Shown piece after piece: positions 11,765 to 18,492 of a DNA stretch of 41,320 nt. Made by a program: the position numbers and the translations under genes. The notes under the pieces are model-generated. The model was given only the letters and a program-made list of their open reading frames with translations. It was not told where the DNA came from and searched no databases. Positions within the stretch are counted from its first letter, which is position 1. Each line of letters opens with the position of its first letter. Source of the DNA: Azohydromonas sediminis (GTDB lineage: Bacteria; Pseudomonadota; Gammaproteobacteria; Burkholderiales; Burkholderiaceae_C); the NCBI RefSeq assembly GCF_003574675.1, contig NZ_QOAZ01000030.1, forward strand, positions 1 through 41,320. Direction: 5' to 3'.

Positions 11765-11791
11765 TTATCGGCACGCGGGGCTGCGGCTGAA
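11765..11791 (-). promoter_or_regulatory. Possible sigma-28-like promoter (weak -35)
   Basis: On the minus strand, GCCGATAA (11772-11765) is a perfect sigma-28 -10 element. The -35 position at 11-base spacing reads TTCAGCCG, matching the consensus poorly. It would initiate at or next to the ATG at 11757. Two better FliA-type promoters in this window make it worth noting. Confidence 0.25.
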
Positions 11792-11922
11792 GTGCGGCGG
11801 AAGGCGGCTGGCAGCGATCATCCCGGCGCGCGGGGCGCAGCGATCGCGTGAACAGCGCGGCGCGCGGGCGGCAATTCGTCACGCGGCGCCGGTGTGCGCC
11901 CACCGCCGGCACGCGGCCCTGC

Positions 11923-12750
11923 TCAGCGCTGCGGCGCGGCCGGCGCATCGAGCGCGCCCTGGCGCGCGCGGTACTCGTCGATCAGCCGCTCCCAGACGAC
12001 CTCGAGCTCGTACGCGGTGGCGCGGGCGAGCCCCTCGAGGTCGGGAAACAGCGACGCGTTGGTCACGTTCATGCGGTACAGCGCGCTCATGGCCTGCGCG
12101 CGCATCGCGAACGGCAGCACGATCTTGACGATCAGCTCGTCGGTGCGGCCGTAGTGCTGCAGGATGCGCTCGAGCGGCTCGTCGAGCACGCCGGGCACGA
12201 CGAACAGGCCCGACTGCGCGACGAGGCGGCGGTCCATTTCGGAGGGTTCGCCGCACCACAGCACCGGCCAGCGGTTGCCGAGGAAGTAGCGCGCGTAGTT
12301 GCCGGCCATGCGCGGGTCGATGCGCTCGCGCGTGAGTGTCGGGTCGAACGCCGGCGTCGCGGTCCACAGCACCGGCGTGTTCAGCGCGTAGACGGCGGCG
12401 TCGCCGGTGGCGTCCTCGAGCGCGAAGAAGGCGGCCACGTACGGCGACTTCGTGAAGTCGAGCAGCCGCGTCGGCGCGCCGTGGTGCTGCATCAGCGCGA
12501 GGCAGCGCAGGTCGTCGTCGAGTGCGCTGCGGTCGGCGAGGTGGATGTGCGCCTTGCGGCGGAAGATGCGCAGCGCGCGCTCCTCGCGCAGCGGCCACAG
12601 CGACTTGTCGTCGCAGTACGTCTGCAGCCGCCGCGTCAGCGAGCTGACCAGCGGCCACTGCGCCGAGGTCTCGCCGCGGAACGCCCAGCCGGCCTGCGCC
12701 GACGTCAGGTCGACGAAATCGGCCCAGCGCTCCAGCCGGATCACCTTCAT
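11923..12750 (-). CDS. FRG domain-containing protein
   Basis: A 275-residue cytoplasmic protein with the FRG-domain hallmark GWAFRGE at residues 21-27. The conserved MQHHGAPTRLLDFTKSPYVAAFFA segment (about residues 90-115) follows, then GLFVVPG near residue 195. Biochemical function is unknown for most FRG proteins, which occur across bacteria and phages and have been noted beside defence or toxin genes. ATG 12750 is preceded by GGAGGAGAAGGC, an excellent ribosome binding site, and so is preferred over the longer frame to 12831. It is alone on its strand, 165 bases upstream of the next minus-strand gene; no toxin-antitoxin partner is visible. Confidence 0.85.
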   Translation of the reverse strand: MKVIRLERWADFVDLTSAQAGWAFRGETSAQWPLVSSLTRRLQTYCDDKSLWPLREERALRIFRRKAHIHLADRSALDDDLRCLALMQHHGAPTRLLDFTKSPYVAAFFALEDATGDAAVYALNTPVLWTATPAFDPTLTRERIDPRMAGNYARYFLGNRWPVLWCGEPSEMDRRLVAQSGLFVVPGVLDEPLERILQHYGRTDELIVKIVLPFAMRAQAMSALYRMNVTNASLFPDLEGLARATAYELEVVWERLIDEYRARQGALDAPAAPQR

Positions 12751-12967
12751 GCCTTCTCCTCCGCGGACCACCTGCCGCCCCGCATTGCGGTCGAGGTTAA
12801 CCGCGTCGTGTGGCTGCGGCTTGACGCGCACCGCTGGCGATCAGGCTGCGGCGCTGCGCCGGCACACCGGGCGCACGCGCCGGCGGTTTGACGTCGCGCT
12901 GCAGCGGCGGGCGTGCAAGGCACTCACCCTCGTCGCGCCGCTCGCGCCCGCGCCGCATGTGGGCCTT

Positions 12968-12981
12968 TTGATGCCGGTCAA
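12968..12981. promoter_or_regulatory. FNR/ANR-type binding site
   Basis: TTGAT-GCCG-GTCAA differs from the FNR consensus TTGAT-N4-ATCAA at one base. A start point about 41 bases downstream of its centre would fall near 13015, about 30 bases before the ATG at 13046. A weak -10 (CACTAG, 13001-13006) lies in the right place. This is the geometry of an FNR class II activated promoter. It is read by eye and not tested. Confidence 0.45.
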
Positions 12982-13045
12982 GATGGCCGCGGACGCACCG
13001 CACTAGCGTTGCGGCGTCGTCTCATTGAGTCGGGAGGTACACGTC

Positions 13046-13423
13046 ATGCATCGCAGCAGATCACTCGTTCTCGCCGTCCTCGTGGCCACGGCCGCCACGG
13101 GGGTGCTCGCCCAGCCGCCCGGCAAGGGGCCCGGTCCGCAGGCCGGGCCTGCGGCCGCCGCGAGCGGTCCGGCGGCTTCGGCACCGGCGCCCGGTGCCGG
13201 GCCGCGCGCCCGCTGGGGCAGCGATTACACGCCCGGCTGGTCGATGATGACGGCGCAGGAGCGCAACGAGCACCGCGCGCGTTTGCGCTCGATGCAAAGC
13301 TACGACGAGTGCGTCGCCTACATGGCGCAGCATCGCGAGCAGATGGCCGCGCGCGCCAAGGAGCAGGGCCGCCGGGCGCTGGGCACGCCGCCGCGTGATC
13401 CCTGCGCGCCGCTGAAGCGTTGA
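13046..13423 (+). CDS. Small exported protein with two conserved-looking cysteines
   Basis: A 125-residue protein with a clear Sec signal peptide (MHRSRSLVLAVLVATAATGVLA, cleavage after ~22). A Pro/Gly/Ala-rich linker (~23-60) precedes a helical, charged C-terminal domain (MTAQERNEHRARLRSMQSYD, then ECVAYMAQHREQMAARAKEQ). One Cys lies in that domain and one near the end (DPCAPLKR); they could form a disulphide in the periplasm. A strong Shine-Dalgarno (GGGAGG, 13032-13037) precedes ATG 13046. It is probably co-transcribed with the coiled-coil protein 62 bases downstream and may be FNR-controlled. No characterised family is recognised; similar small proteins seem common in Burkholderiales. Confidence 0.8.
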   Translation: MHRSRSLVLAVLVATAATGVLAQPPGKGPGPQAGPAAAASGPAASAPAPGAGPRARWGSDYTPGWSMMTAQERNEHRARLRSMQSYDECVAYMAQHREQMAARAKEQGRRALGTPPRDPCAPLKR

Positions 13424-13485
13424 GTCCGCGGCGCCGCGCCACGGGCGCGCGCCGAGATGCCGATCGTGTGCACAGGAGAGCGTTC

Positions 13486-14097
13486 ATGAAAGTCCGCAAA
13501 TTCGGTCGAGTCGGCCTGACCACGGCGTTGGTCATGGCCGTCACCGCCGCAGTGGCCGCCGGCGGGGGCGGGGGTGGCGGCGGTGGCGGGGGCGGGGGTG
13601 GCGGCGCCGTGGGCGCGCCGCCGCTGCAGGCGCAGCCCCCGTCTCAGGCGCCGGCGAAGACGCAAACACAGACGCAGACACGCACGGCCGAGCAGGCCCG
13701 CTTGCAGGCGCAGGAACAGGCCCTCGCGCAGACGCGCAACCAGATCCGCACGCAGGAGCAGGCGATGACGCAAACGCGCGAACAGCTGCGCGCGCTGGAG
13801 CAGGCCATCGCACGCACGCAGGAGCAGATCCGCACGCAGGAGCGCCTGTTGACGCAGACGCGCGAGCAGCAGCGCGCGAGCGAACAGGCGGCGCAGCCGC
13901 TGCGCGATCGGCTGCGGCAGCAGGAGCAGGAACAGCAGCGCACGCTCGAGCAGTTGCGCGAGCAGGAGCGCACGCAGGCCCAGATCCGCGACCAGCTGCG
14001 CAGCCTCGAGGAGCTGCAGACGCGCACGCGTGACCAGCTGCGCACACAGGAACGCACGCAGACGCAGACGCGCGACGAGTTGCGCACGTCGCAGTGA
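13486..14097 (+). CDS. Exported poly-glycine / Gln-Arg-Thr coiled-coil repeat protein
   Basis: A 203-residue protein. It has an N-terminal signal peptide (MKVRKFGRVGLTTALVMAVT plus AAVAA), 15 consecutive glycines (residues 26-40) and a short Pro/Gln linker. About 150 residues follow that are almost entirely Gln, Arg, Thr, Glu, Leu and Ala, organised as imperfect repeats of RTQEQ, QTREQLRA and LEQ. Hydrophobic spacing suggests a long charged coiled coil or single alpha-helix. ATG 13486 has AGGAG 12 bases upstream; the frame is open to 13420 but that start lacks the signal peptide context. No family is recognised. The composition resembles periplasmic or cell-surface filamentous helices. Low-complexity codons make the region prone to slippage. 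Confidence 0.7.
   Translation: MKVRKFGRVGLTTALVMAVTAAVAAGGGGGGGGGGGGGGGAVGAPPLQAQPPSQAPAKTQTQTQTRTAEQARLQAQEQALAQTRNQIRTQEQAMTQTREQLRALEQAIARTQEQIRTQERLLTQTREQQRASEQAAQPLRDRLRQQEQEQQRTLEQLREQERTQAQIRDQLRSLEELQTRTRDQLRTQERTQTQTRDELRTSQ
13561..13605 (+). repeat. Tandem GGN repeat encoding 15 glycines
   Basis: Fifteen glycine codons made of a 24-base unit (GGC GGG GGC GGG GGT GGC GGC GGT) followed by a second copy lacking the last codon. The top strand has many G-runs and could form a G-quadruplex. Copy-number change in steps of 24 bases would keep the frame and lengthen the glycine linker by eight residues. Confidence 0.8.
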
Positions 14098-14184
14098 TCG
14101 TCGCGCGGCGGCACGCCGCGCCCCGTGCTCGGACAACGACCGGCCGTGCCGGCGGGCCCTGGCGCCGCCGCGTGGCCGCCGGCC

Positions 14185-14886
14185 TCAGGTCTCGAAGCCG
14201 CCGGCCGCGCGCAGCGCGCGAGCGTCGTCGCCGGCCAGCAGGTCGAGCAAGCGTGCCGCCAGCGCGGGCTGCGCCGCGCGCGTTGCGACGGCGCCGCTGT
14301 AGACGGTGGCCAGCTCGAAACGCGCCGGCAGCGCGCCGACGAGGTCGACGCCGTCGGCGTAGAGGATCTCGGTGACCTGCGTGCAGCCGATCGTCCGCGG
14401 GGCGTCGCTGGCGGCGAGTTGGCGCATTGCGGTGGCCCCGTTCGGGAAGGTGCGAAAGCGCGGCGTGAGGTCGTCGTGCACGCCGAGTTCGCGCATCACG
14501 TGTGCGAAATGGATGCCGGCGGTCGCGCGCTGCGGGTCGGGAAAGTAGATCGCGTCGGCCGCGCGCAGCGCGTCGCGCGGCGATTCGGGCGTCGACACGT
14601 CGGGGTGCGGCTCGCCGCGGCGCACCGCGATGCCGGTGCGCACGCGCCCGAGCGCGCGGCGCGTGTCGGCGCGCAGTGCATCGGCGGCGGCGAGCTCGCC
14701 GACCATCGCGTCAGTGACGATCATCAGGTCACACGGCTCGCCGGCGAGCAGCGCCTCCTTCATCGCGCCGACGGCACCGAAGCGCCCGGTCACTGTCGCT
14801 CCGGTGGCCTCGGCGAACGCCGGCTGCAGGGCCTTGACCAGCCCCTGCGCCGCCCCGGCGCAAAGCAGATGCAGCGTCGTCGTCAT
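14185..14886 (-). CDS. ModA-like periplasmic-binding-fold protein without a signal peptide
   Basis: A 233-residue type 2 periplasmic-binding-fold protein resembling molybdate-binding ModA (N-terminal LHLLCAGAAQGLVKALQPAF, then GAVGAMKEALLAGEPCDLMI). It starts directly with the first beta strand at ATG 14886; no signal peptide is encoded and there is no room for one, because the Bug gene ends 16 bases upstream. It would therefore stay in the cytoplasm, perhaps as a ligand sensor or carrier. It is the last gene of the minus-strand group regulator-Bug-this gene. No modB/modC is nearby, so a molybdate role is doubtful. Confidence 0.75.
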   Translation of the reverse strand: MTTTLHLLCAGAAQGLVKALQPAFAEATGATVTGRFGAVGAMKEALLAGEPCDLMIVTDAMVGELAAADALRADTRRALGRVRTGIAVRRGEPHPDVSTPESPRDALRAADAIYFPDPQRATAGIHFAHVMRELGVHDDLTPRFRTFPNGATAMRQLAASDAPRTIGCTQVTEILYADGVDLVGALPARFELATVYSGAVATRAAQPALAARLLDLLAGDDARALRAAGGFET

Positions 14887-14902
14887 CGCGGCGCCTGCCC
14901 GC

Positions 14903-15757
14903 TCAATCGACCTTGATGTGGGCCGCGCGGATCAGATTGGCCCACTTCGCGATGTCGTCGTTGAGGTATCTGGTGAACTCGTCGACGCTCATCGTCATCG
15001 CCGACGTGCCCTGCGCGGCCCACGCGCGGCGCACGTCGGCGTTGGCGGTGATCTTGCCGATCTCGGCGTTGAGCCGGTTGACGACGGCCGCCGGCGTGCC
15101 GCGCGGGGCCATCACGCCGAGCCAGATCGTCGCCTCGTAGCCGGGCACACCGGCCTCGGCGAGCGTCGGCGTGTCGGGCAGGATCGGCGAGCGCGCGCGC
15201 CCGCTGACCGCCAGCGCCTTGACCTTGCCCGACTTGATGTGCTCGGTCATCGTCGGGATCGCGTCGAACATCATGTCGACCTGGCCGCCGAGCACGTCGG
15301 TGCGCGCGCCGCTGCTGCCCTTGTACGGGACGTGCACGATCTGGATGCCGGCCATGTGCTTGAACAGCTCGCCGGCGAAGTGGTAAGGCGTGCCCGGCCC
15401 CGACGACGCGTAGGTCATGCCGTCGGGCTTGTCCTTCGCGGCCTTGATCAGCTCGGGCAGCGTGTTCGACATCACGAGCAGCGTGTAGCCGTCGGGCGCG
15501 CTTTTGGCCACCGCGTCGGTGCCGATCACGGCGCCGCCGCCCGGCCGGTTCTCGACGACGAAGCTCTGCCCGAGCGCCTCCTGCAGCCGCTGCGCGAGGA
15601 AGCGGCCGAATACGTCGGCCGAGCCGCCCGGCGCGAACGGCACGATCAGCTTGACGGGTCGCGCCGGCCACTCTTGCGCGATGGCGGGCAGTGCGGCGGC
15701 CAGCGCCGCAGCACACAGGCCGAGCGTGGCCAGGCGGCGGGTCAGGGTCGGGTGCAT
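14903..15757 (-). CDS. Bug-family (TTT) solute receptor with internal deletion
   Basis: A tripartite tricarboxylate transporter-type extracytoplasmic receptor. The signal peptide ends PAIAQ. EWPARPVKLIVPFAPGGSAD, the VVENRPGGG loop, SAPDGYTLLVMSNT and VHVPYKGSSGA are typical. It has 284 residues against 325 for the intact paralogue at 17515. The ~45 residues normally lying between the DGYTLL strand and the YASSG loop are reduced to a short LPELIKAAKDKPDGMT linker, so about 40 residues of domain 1 are missing in frame (junction near 15460). It may not fold or bind. No TctA/TctB membrane partner is in the window. It heads a two-gene unit with the ModA-like gene. Confidence 0.85.
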   Translation of the reverse strand: MHPTLTRRLATLGLCAAALAAALPAIAQEWPARPVKLIVPFAPGGSADVFGRFLAQRLQEALGQSFVVENRPGGGAVIGTDAVAKSAPDGYTLLVMSNTLPELIKAAKDKPDGMTYASSGPGTPYHFAGELFKHMAGIQIVHVPYKGSSGARTDVLGGQVDMMFDAIPTMTEHIKSGKVKALAVSGRARSPILPDTPTLAEAGVPGYEATIWLGVMAPRGTPAAVVNRLNAEIGKITANADVRRAWAAQGTSAMTMSVDEFTRYLNDDIAKWANLIRAAHIKVD

Positions 15758-15779
15758 GGCGTCTCCGGCTTATTGGGCT

Positions 15780-15804
15780 GAATTGGTCCGATCTGGACCC
15801 ATCC
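15780..15804. promoter_or_regulatory. Palindromic operator candidate upstream of the Bug gene
   Basis: GGTCC-GATCT-GGACC (15785-15799) is a perfect 5+5 inverted repeat. Extended arms GAATTGGTCC and GGACCCATCC match at 8 of 10 positions. It lies 28 bases upstream of the Bug start codon and just after the regulator's stop. It is a plausible binding site for the neighbouring FadR-type regulator, but is not identical to the site at 16572. Confidence 0.45.
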
Positions 15805-15855
15805 GTCGTCCAATCTAGCGTTCGCTGCGGAGCCGGTCAATCGGGCGCGACGCGG

Positions 15856-16527
15856 TCAGTAGCCGAGCATGCTGGTGCGCACGTGCACCAGATGCTCGCG
15901 GCACAGCGCGCGCGCGCGCTCGGCGTCGCGCTCGCGCAGCGCGGCCACCAGCGCGCGGTGCTCGCGCTGGTACTCGGCGCGGCGCTCGGGTGTGGCGCTG
16001 CGGCGCTTGAGCACGCCCCATTCGCCCTGCGCGCGCACCTCGTTCATCAGGCGGAACACGCTCGAGATGAAGCGGTTGTGCGCGGCGTCGGCGATGGCCT
16101 CGTGCAGCGCGGCGTCCCAGCGCTCGAACTCCTCGAGCGTGGTCGCCGCCTCGGCCCGGTCGTTGCACTCCTCCATGCGCGCGAAGTCGGCCGGCGTCGC
16201 GTTGCCGATCACCATGTCGATCAGCGCCGGTTCGAGCACCAGGCGCGCGGCCATCAGCTCGGCCGGGCTGGTCGCCTCGCCGGCCTGGCGGCGCTGCAGT
16301 TCGGCGAGCACCTGATCGGCCCGCGGCGCGACGTAGGTGCCGCTGCCCACCGTCTGCGTGATCAGGCGCTGGCGCTTGAGGTCCTGCAGCGCGCGGCGCA
16401 CCGTCGAGCGGCTCAGCCCGAACTGCTCGCCCAGCGAACGCTCGGTCGGCAGCCGCTGCCCGGGGCGCCAGGTGCGGTTGATCAGCTTGTCGAGCAGGGC
16501 CTCGCGCAAGGCGGCGGCAGCGTCCAT
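15856..16527 (-). CDS. GntR-family transcriptional regulator, FadR/FCD subfamily
   Basis: A 223-residue DNA-binding regulator. The N-terminal winged helix (residues ~5-68) has the GntR signature LPTERSLGEQFGLSRSTVRR. The C-terminal all-helical FCD domain (~90-215) carries the metal/ligand-site pattern of Asp and His residues (RWDAALHEAIADAAHN, then QREHRALV and CREHLVHV). It sits between the two transcription units it probably controls: the Bug-ModA-like pair on its own strand and the hydrolase-ABC operon read divergently from 16620. Candidate operators are at 16572 and 15785. Ligand unknown; likely a carboxylate used by the operon. Confidence 0.9.
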   Translation of the reverse strand: MDAAAALREALLDKLINRTWRPGQRLPTERSLGEQFGLSRSTVRRALQDLKRQRLITQTVGSGTYVAPRADQVLAELQRRQAGEATSPAELMAARLVLEPALIDMVIGNATPADFARMEECNDRAEAATTLEEFERWDAALHEAIADAAHNRFISSVFRLMNEVRAQGEWGVLKRRSATPERRAEYQREHRALVAALRERDAERARALCREHLVHVRTSMLGY

Positions 16528-16571
16528 CGGGCGGCGGGAAGGGCGGCGTGATGGCTGCGAATGGTAGCATT

Positions 16572-16582
16572 TGGTCGTACCC
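16572..16582. promoter_or_regulatory. FadR-type operator candidate in the divergent promoter
   Basis: TGGTCGTACCC matches the FadR-subfamily consensus T-N-G-T-N3-A-C-N-A except for the final base. It is also nearly identical to the E. coli fadB operator core (TGGTCGTACCA on one strand). It lies between the regulator's start (16527) and the hydrolase start (16620), so one bound dimer could control both directions. Confidence 0.5.
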
Positions 16583-16619
16583 GCGGGCGAAGCGTTCGCC
16601 CGCCACGAAGGAGACCGCC

Positions 16620-17501
16620 TTGCGCATCGCGACCTACATCCACGGCGGCCAGCGCCGCGTCGGCGAGGTGTCGCCCGACGGCCTGAGCGTGCGCGCCTTC
16701 GCGCTCGACGACGCGTCGCGCGGCGCGCTGCCGCTCGTCGAGCGCGCCGCCGCCGGCGAGCCGCTGCCGGCCGCCACCGGCGAGCGCATGCCGCTCGACG
16801 ACGTGCGCCTCGAGGCGCCGCTGCCGCGCCCGCGGCGCAACCTGTGGTGCGTCGGCCGCAACTACCACGCGCACGCGAAGGAGCTGCGCGACACCGTGTT
16901 CAAGGCCAGCCCGAGCGCGGTCGACCAGTGGCCGATCGTGTTCACGAAGGTGCCCGAGTGCGTCGTCGGGCCCGGGGACACGGTGCGCCTGCCGGGCGCG
17001 GCGATCTCGTCGCAGATCGACTACGAGGCCGAGCTCGCCGTCGTCATCGGCCGCGGCGGCAAGAACATCTCGCGTGCCGATGCGCTCGCGCACGTGTTCG
17101 GCTGGACCATCGTCAACGACGTCACCGCGCGCGACGTGCAGATGCGCCACCAGCAGTGGGACCTGGGCAAGAGCTTCGACACGTTCTGCCCGATGGGTCC
17201 GTGGATCGTCACCGCCGACGAGCTCGACGGCACCGACACGCGGGTGCGCTGCTGGGTCACGCCCGCCGGCGGCCAGCCCGAGCTGCGCCAGGACGCGCGC
17301 ACCACCGACCTGATTTTCGACATTCCCACGTTGATCGAGACCATCTCGCGCGGCATCACGCTGCTGCCGGGCGACGTCATCGCCACCGGCACGCCCGCCG
17401 GCGTGGGCATGGGCATGAACCCGCCACGCTGGCTGGCCCGCGGCGACGTCGTGCGCATCGAAATCGACGGCATCGGCACGCTCGAGAACCGCTTCGAATG
17501 A
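16620..17501 (+). CDS. Fumarylacetoacetate hydrolase (FAH) family protein
   Basis: A 293-residue metal-dependent C-C hydrolase, decarboxylase or isomerase of the FAH superfamily. Conserved parts are NLWCVGRNYHAHAKEL, the metal ligands in SSQIDYEAELAVVIGRGG, VNDVTARDVQ and TGTPAGVGMGM, with a C-terminal GIGTLENRF. TTG 16620 is chosen because GAAGGAGA lies at the right distance and the product begins LRIATYIH; the frame extends to 16548 without a ribosome binding site. It is the first gene of the plus-strand operon divergent from the GntR regulator, and probably acts on an intermediate from the imported substrate. Confidence 0.9.
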   Translation: MRIATYIHGGQRRVGEVSPDGLSVRAFALDDASRGALPLVERAAAGEPLPAATGERMPLDDVRLEAPLPRPRRNLWCVGRNYHAHAKELRDTVFKASPSAVDQWPIVFTKVPECVVGPGDTVRLPGAAISSQIDYEAELAVVIGRGGKNISRADALAHVFGWTIVNDVTARDVQMRHQQWDLGKSFDTFCPMGPWIVTADELDGTDTRVRCWVTPAGGQPELRQDARTTDLIFDIPTLIETISRGITLLPGDVIATGTPAGVGMGMNPPRWLARGDVVRIEIDGIGTLENRFE

Positions 17502-17514
17502 GGAGACCCGCCGC

Positions 17515-18492
17515 ATGAAGACGCTGCTTCGCACCCTGATCCCGCTCGCGGCCGGAGTGCTGTGCGCCGCCCAACTGGCTCTCGCGCAGGGCGAGTGGCC
17601 GACCAAGCCGATCACGATGATCGTGCCGTTCCCGCCCGGCGGCGTGGCCGACACCGTCGCGCGCCCGGTGGCCGAGGCGCTGTCGCGCGAGCTCGGCCAG
17701 CAGGTGATCGTCGAGAACCGCGCCGGCGCGGGCGGAGCCACCGGCATCGGCGCGGCCGGCCGCGCAGCGCCCGACGGCTACACGATCCTGATGAGCCTGT
17801 CGTCGATCTCGATCCTGCCCGAGGCCGACGCGATCCTCGGCCGCAAGCCGCAGTTCACGCTCGAACAGTTCAGGCCGATCGCGCGCTTCACCGCCGATCC
17901 GACGGTGCTCGTCGTGCGTGCCGACGCGCCGTGGAAGACGCTCGCCGAGTTCGTCGCCGACCTGAAGAAGAACCCCAGTCGCTACAACTACGGCAGCTCG
18001 GGCAACTACGGCACGATGCACGTGCCGATGGAGATGCTCAAGGCCAGCGCCGGCTTCAGCATGGTCCACATCCCGTACACCGGCGCCGGCCCCGCGGTGC
18101 AGGCGCTGCTCGGCGGGCAGGTCGATGCGCTGTCGACCGGGCCGGCCAGCGTGGTCGCGCACATCAGGGCCGGCAAGCTGCGCGCACTCGCGCACTGGGG
18201 CGACAAGCCGCTGGCGTCGATGCCCGAGGTGCCTTCGCTGAAGTCGGCCGGCTATCCGGTGCAGTTCGCGCAGTGGTCGGCGCTGTTCGTGCCGGCGGCC
18301 ACGCCCGAGCCGATCGTGCAGAAACTGCGCGCCGCCGCGCGCAAGGCCGCCGCCGATCCGTCGGTCGTGCAGATGGTAGCCCGCGCCGGCAGCCCGATCG
18401 AATACCTCGACGCGCCCGAGTTCCAGGCCTACTGGGACGCCGACGCGAAGGTGATGACCGAGGCCGTGCGGCGCATCGGGAAGGTCGAATGA
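17515..18492 (+). CDS. Bug-family (TTT) solute receptor, full length
   Basis: A 325-residue periplasmic receptor of the tripartite tricarboxylate transporter type. The signal peptide ends near residue 25 (QLALAQ). The Bug motifs ITMIVPFPPGG, IVENRAGAGG, APDGYTI, YGSSGNYGTMH and VHIPYTGAGPA are present at normal spacing. Such receptors bind carboxylates and often outnumber their TctA/TctB permeases in Burkholderiales; none is in this window. It lies 13 bases after the FAH gene and its stop overlaps the start of the DUF1028 gene (ATGA). It serves here as the internal standard for the truncated paralogue at 14903. Confidence 0.93.
   Translation: MKTLLRTLIPLAAGVLCAAQLALAQGEWPTKPITMIVPFPPGGVADTVARPVAEALSRELGQQVIVENRAGAGGATGIGAAGRAAPDGYTILMSLSSISILPEADAILGRKPQFTLEQFRPIARFTADPTVLVVRADAPWKTLAEFVADLKKNPSRYNYGSSGNYGTMHVPMEMLKASAGFSMVHIPYTGAGPAVQALLGGQVDALSTGPASVVAHIRAGKLRALAHWGDKPLASMPEVPSLKSAGYPVQFAQWSALFVPAATPEPIVQKLRAAARKAAADPSVVQMVARAGSPIEYLDAPEFQAYWDADAKVMTEAVRRIGKVE

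Noticed and set aside
14883-15716. Minus-strand frame overlapping the truncated Bug gene in a second frame, as a possible explanation for the missing residues
   Set aside because: The missing segment is not encoded in another frame; this frame is only the Arg/Gly-rich shadow, so a frameshift does not explain the loss.
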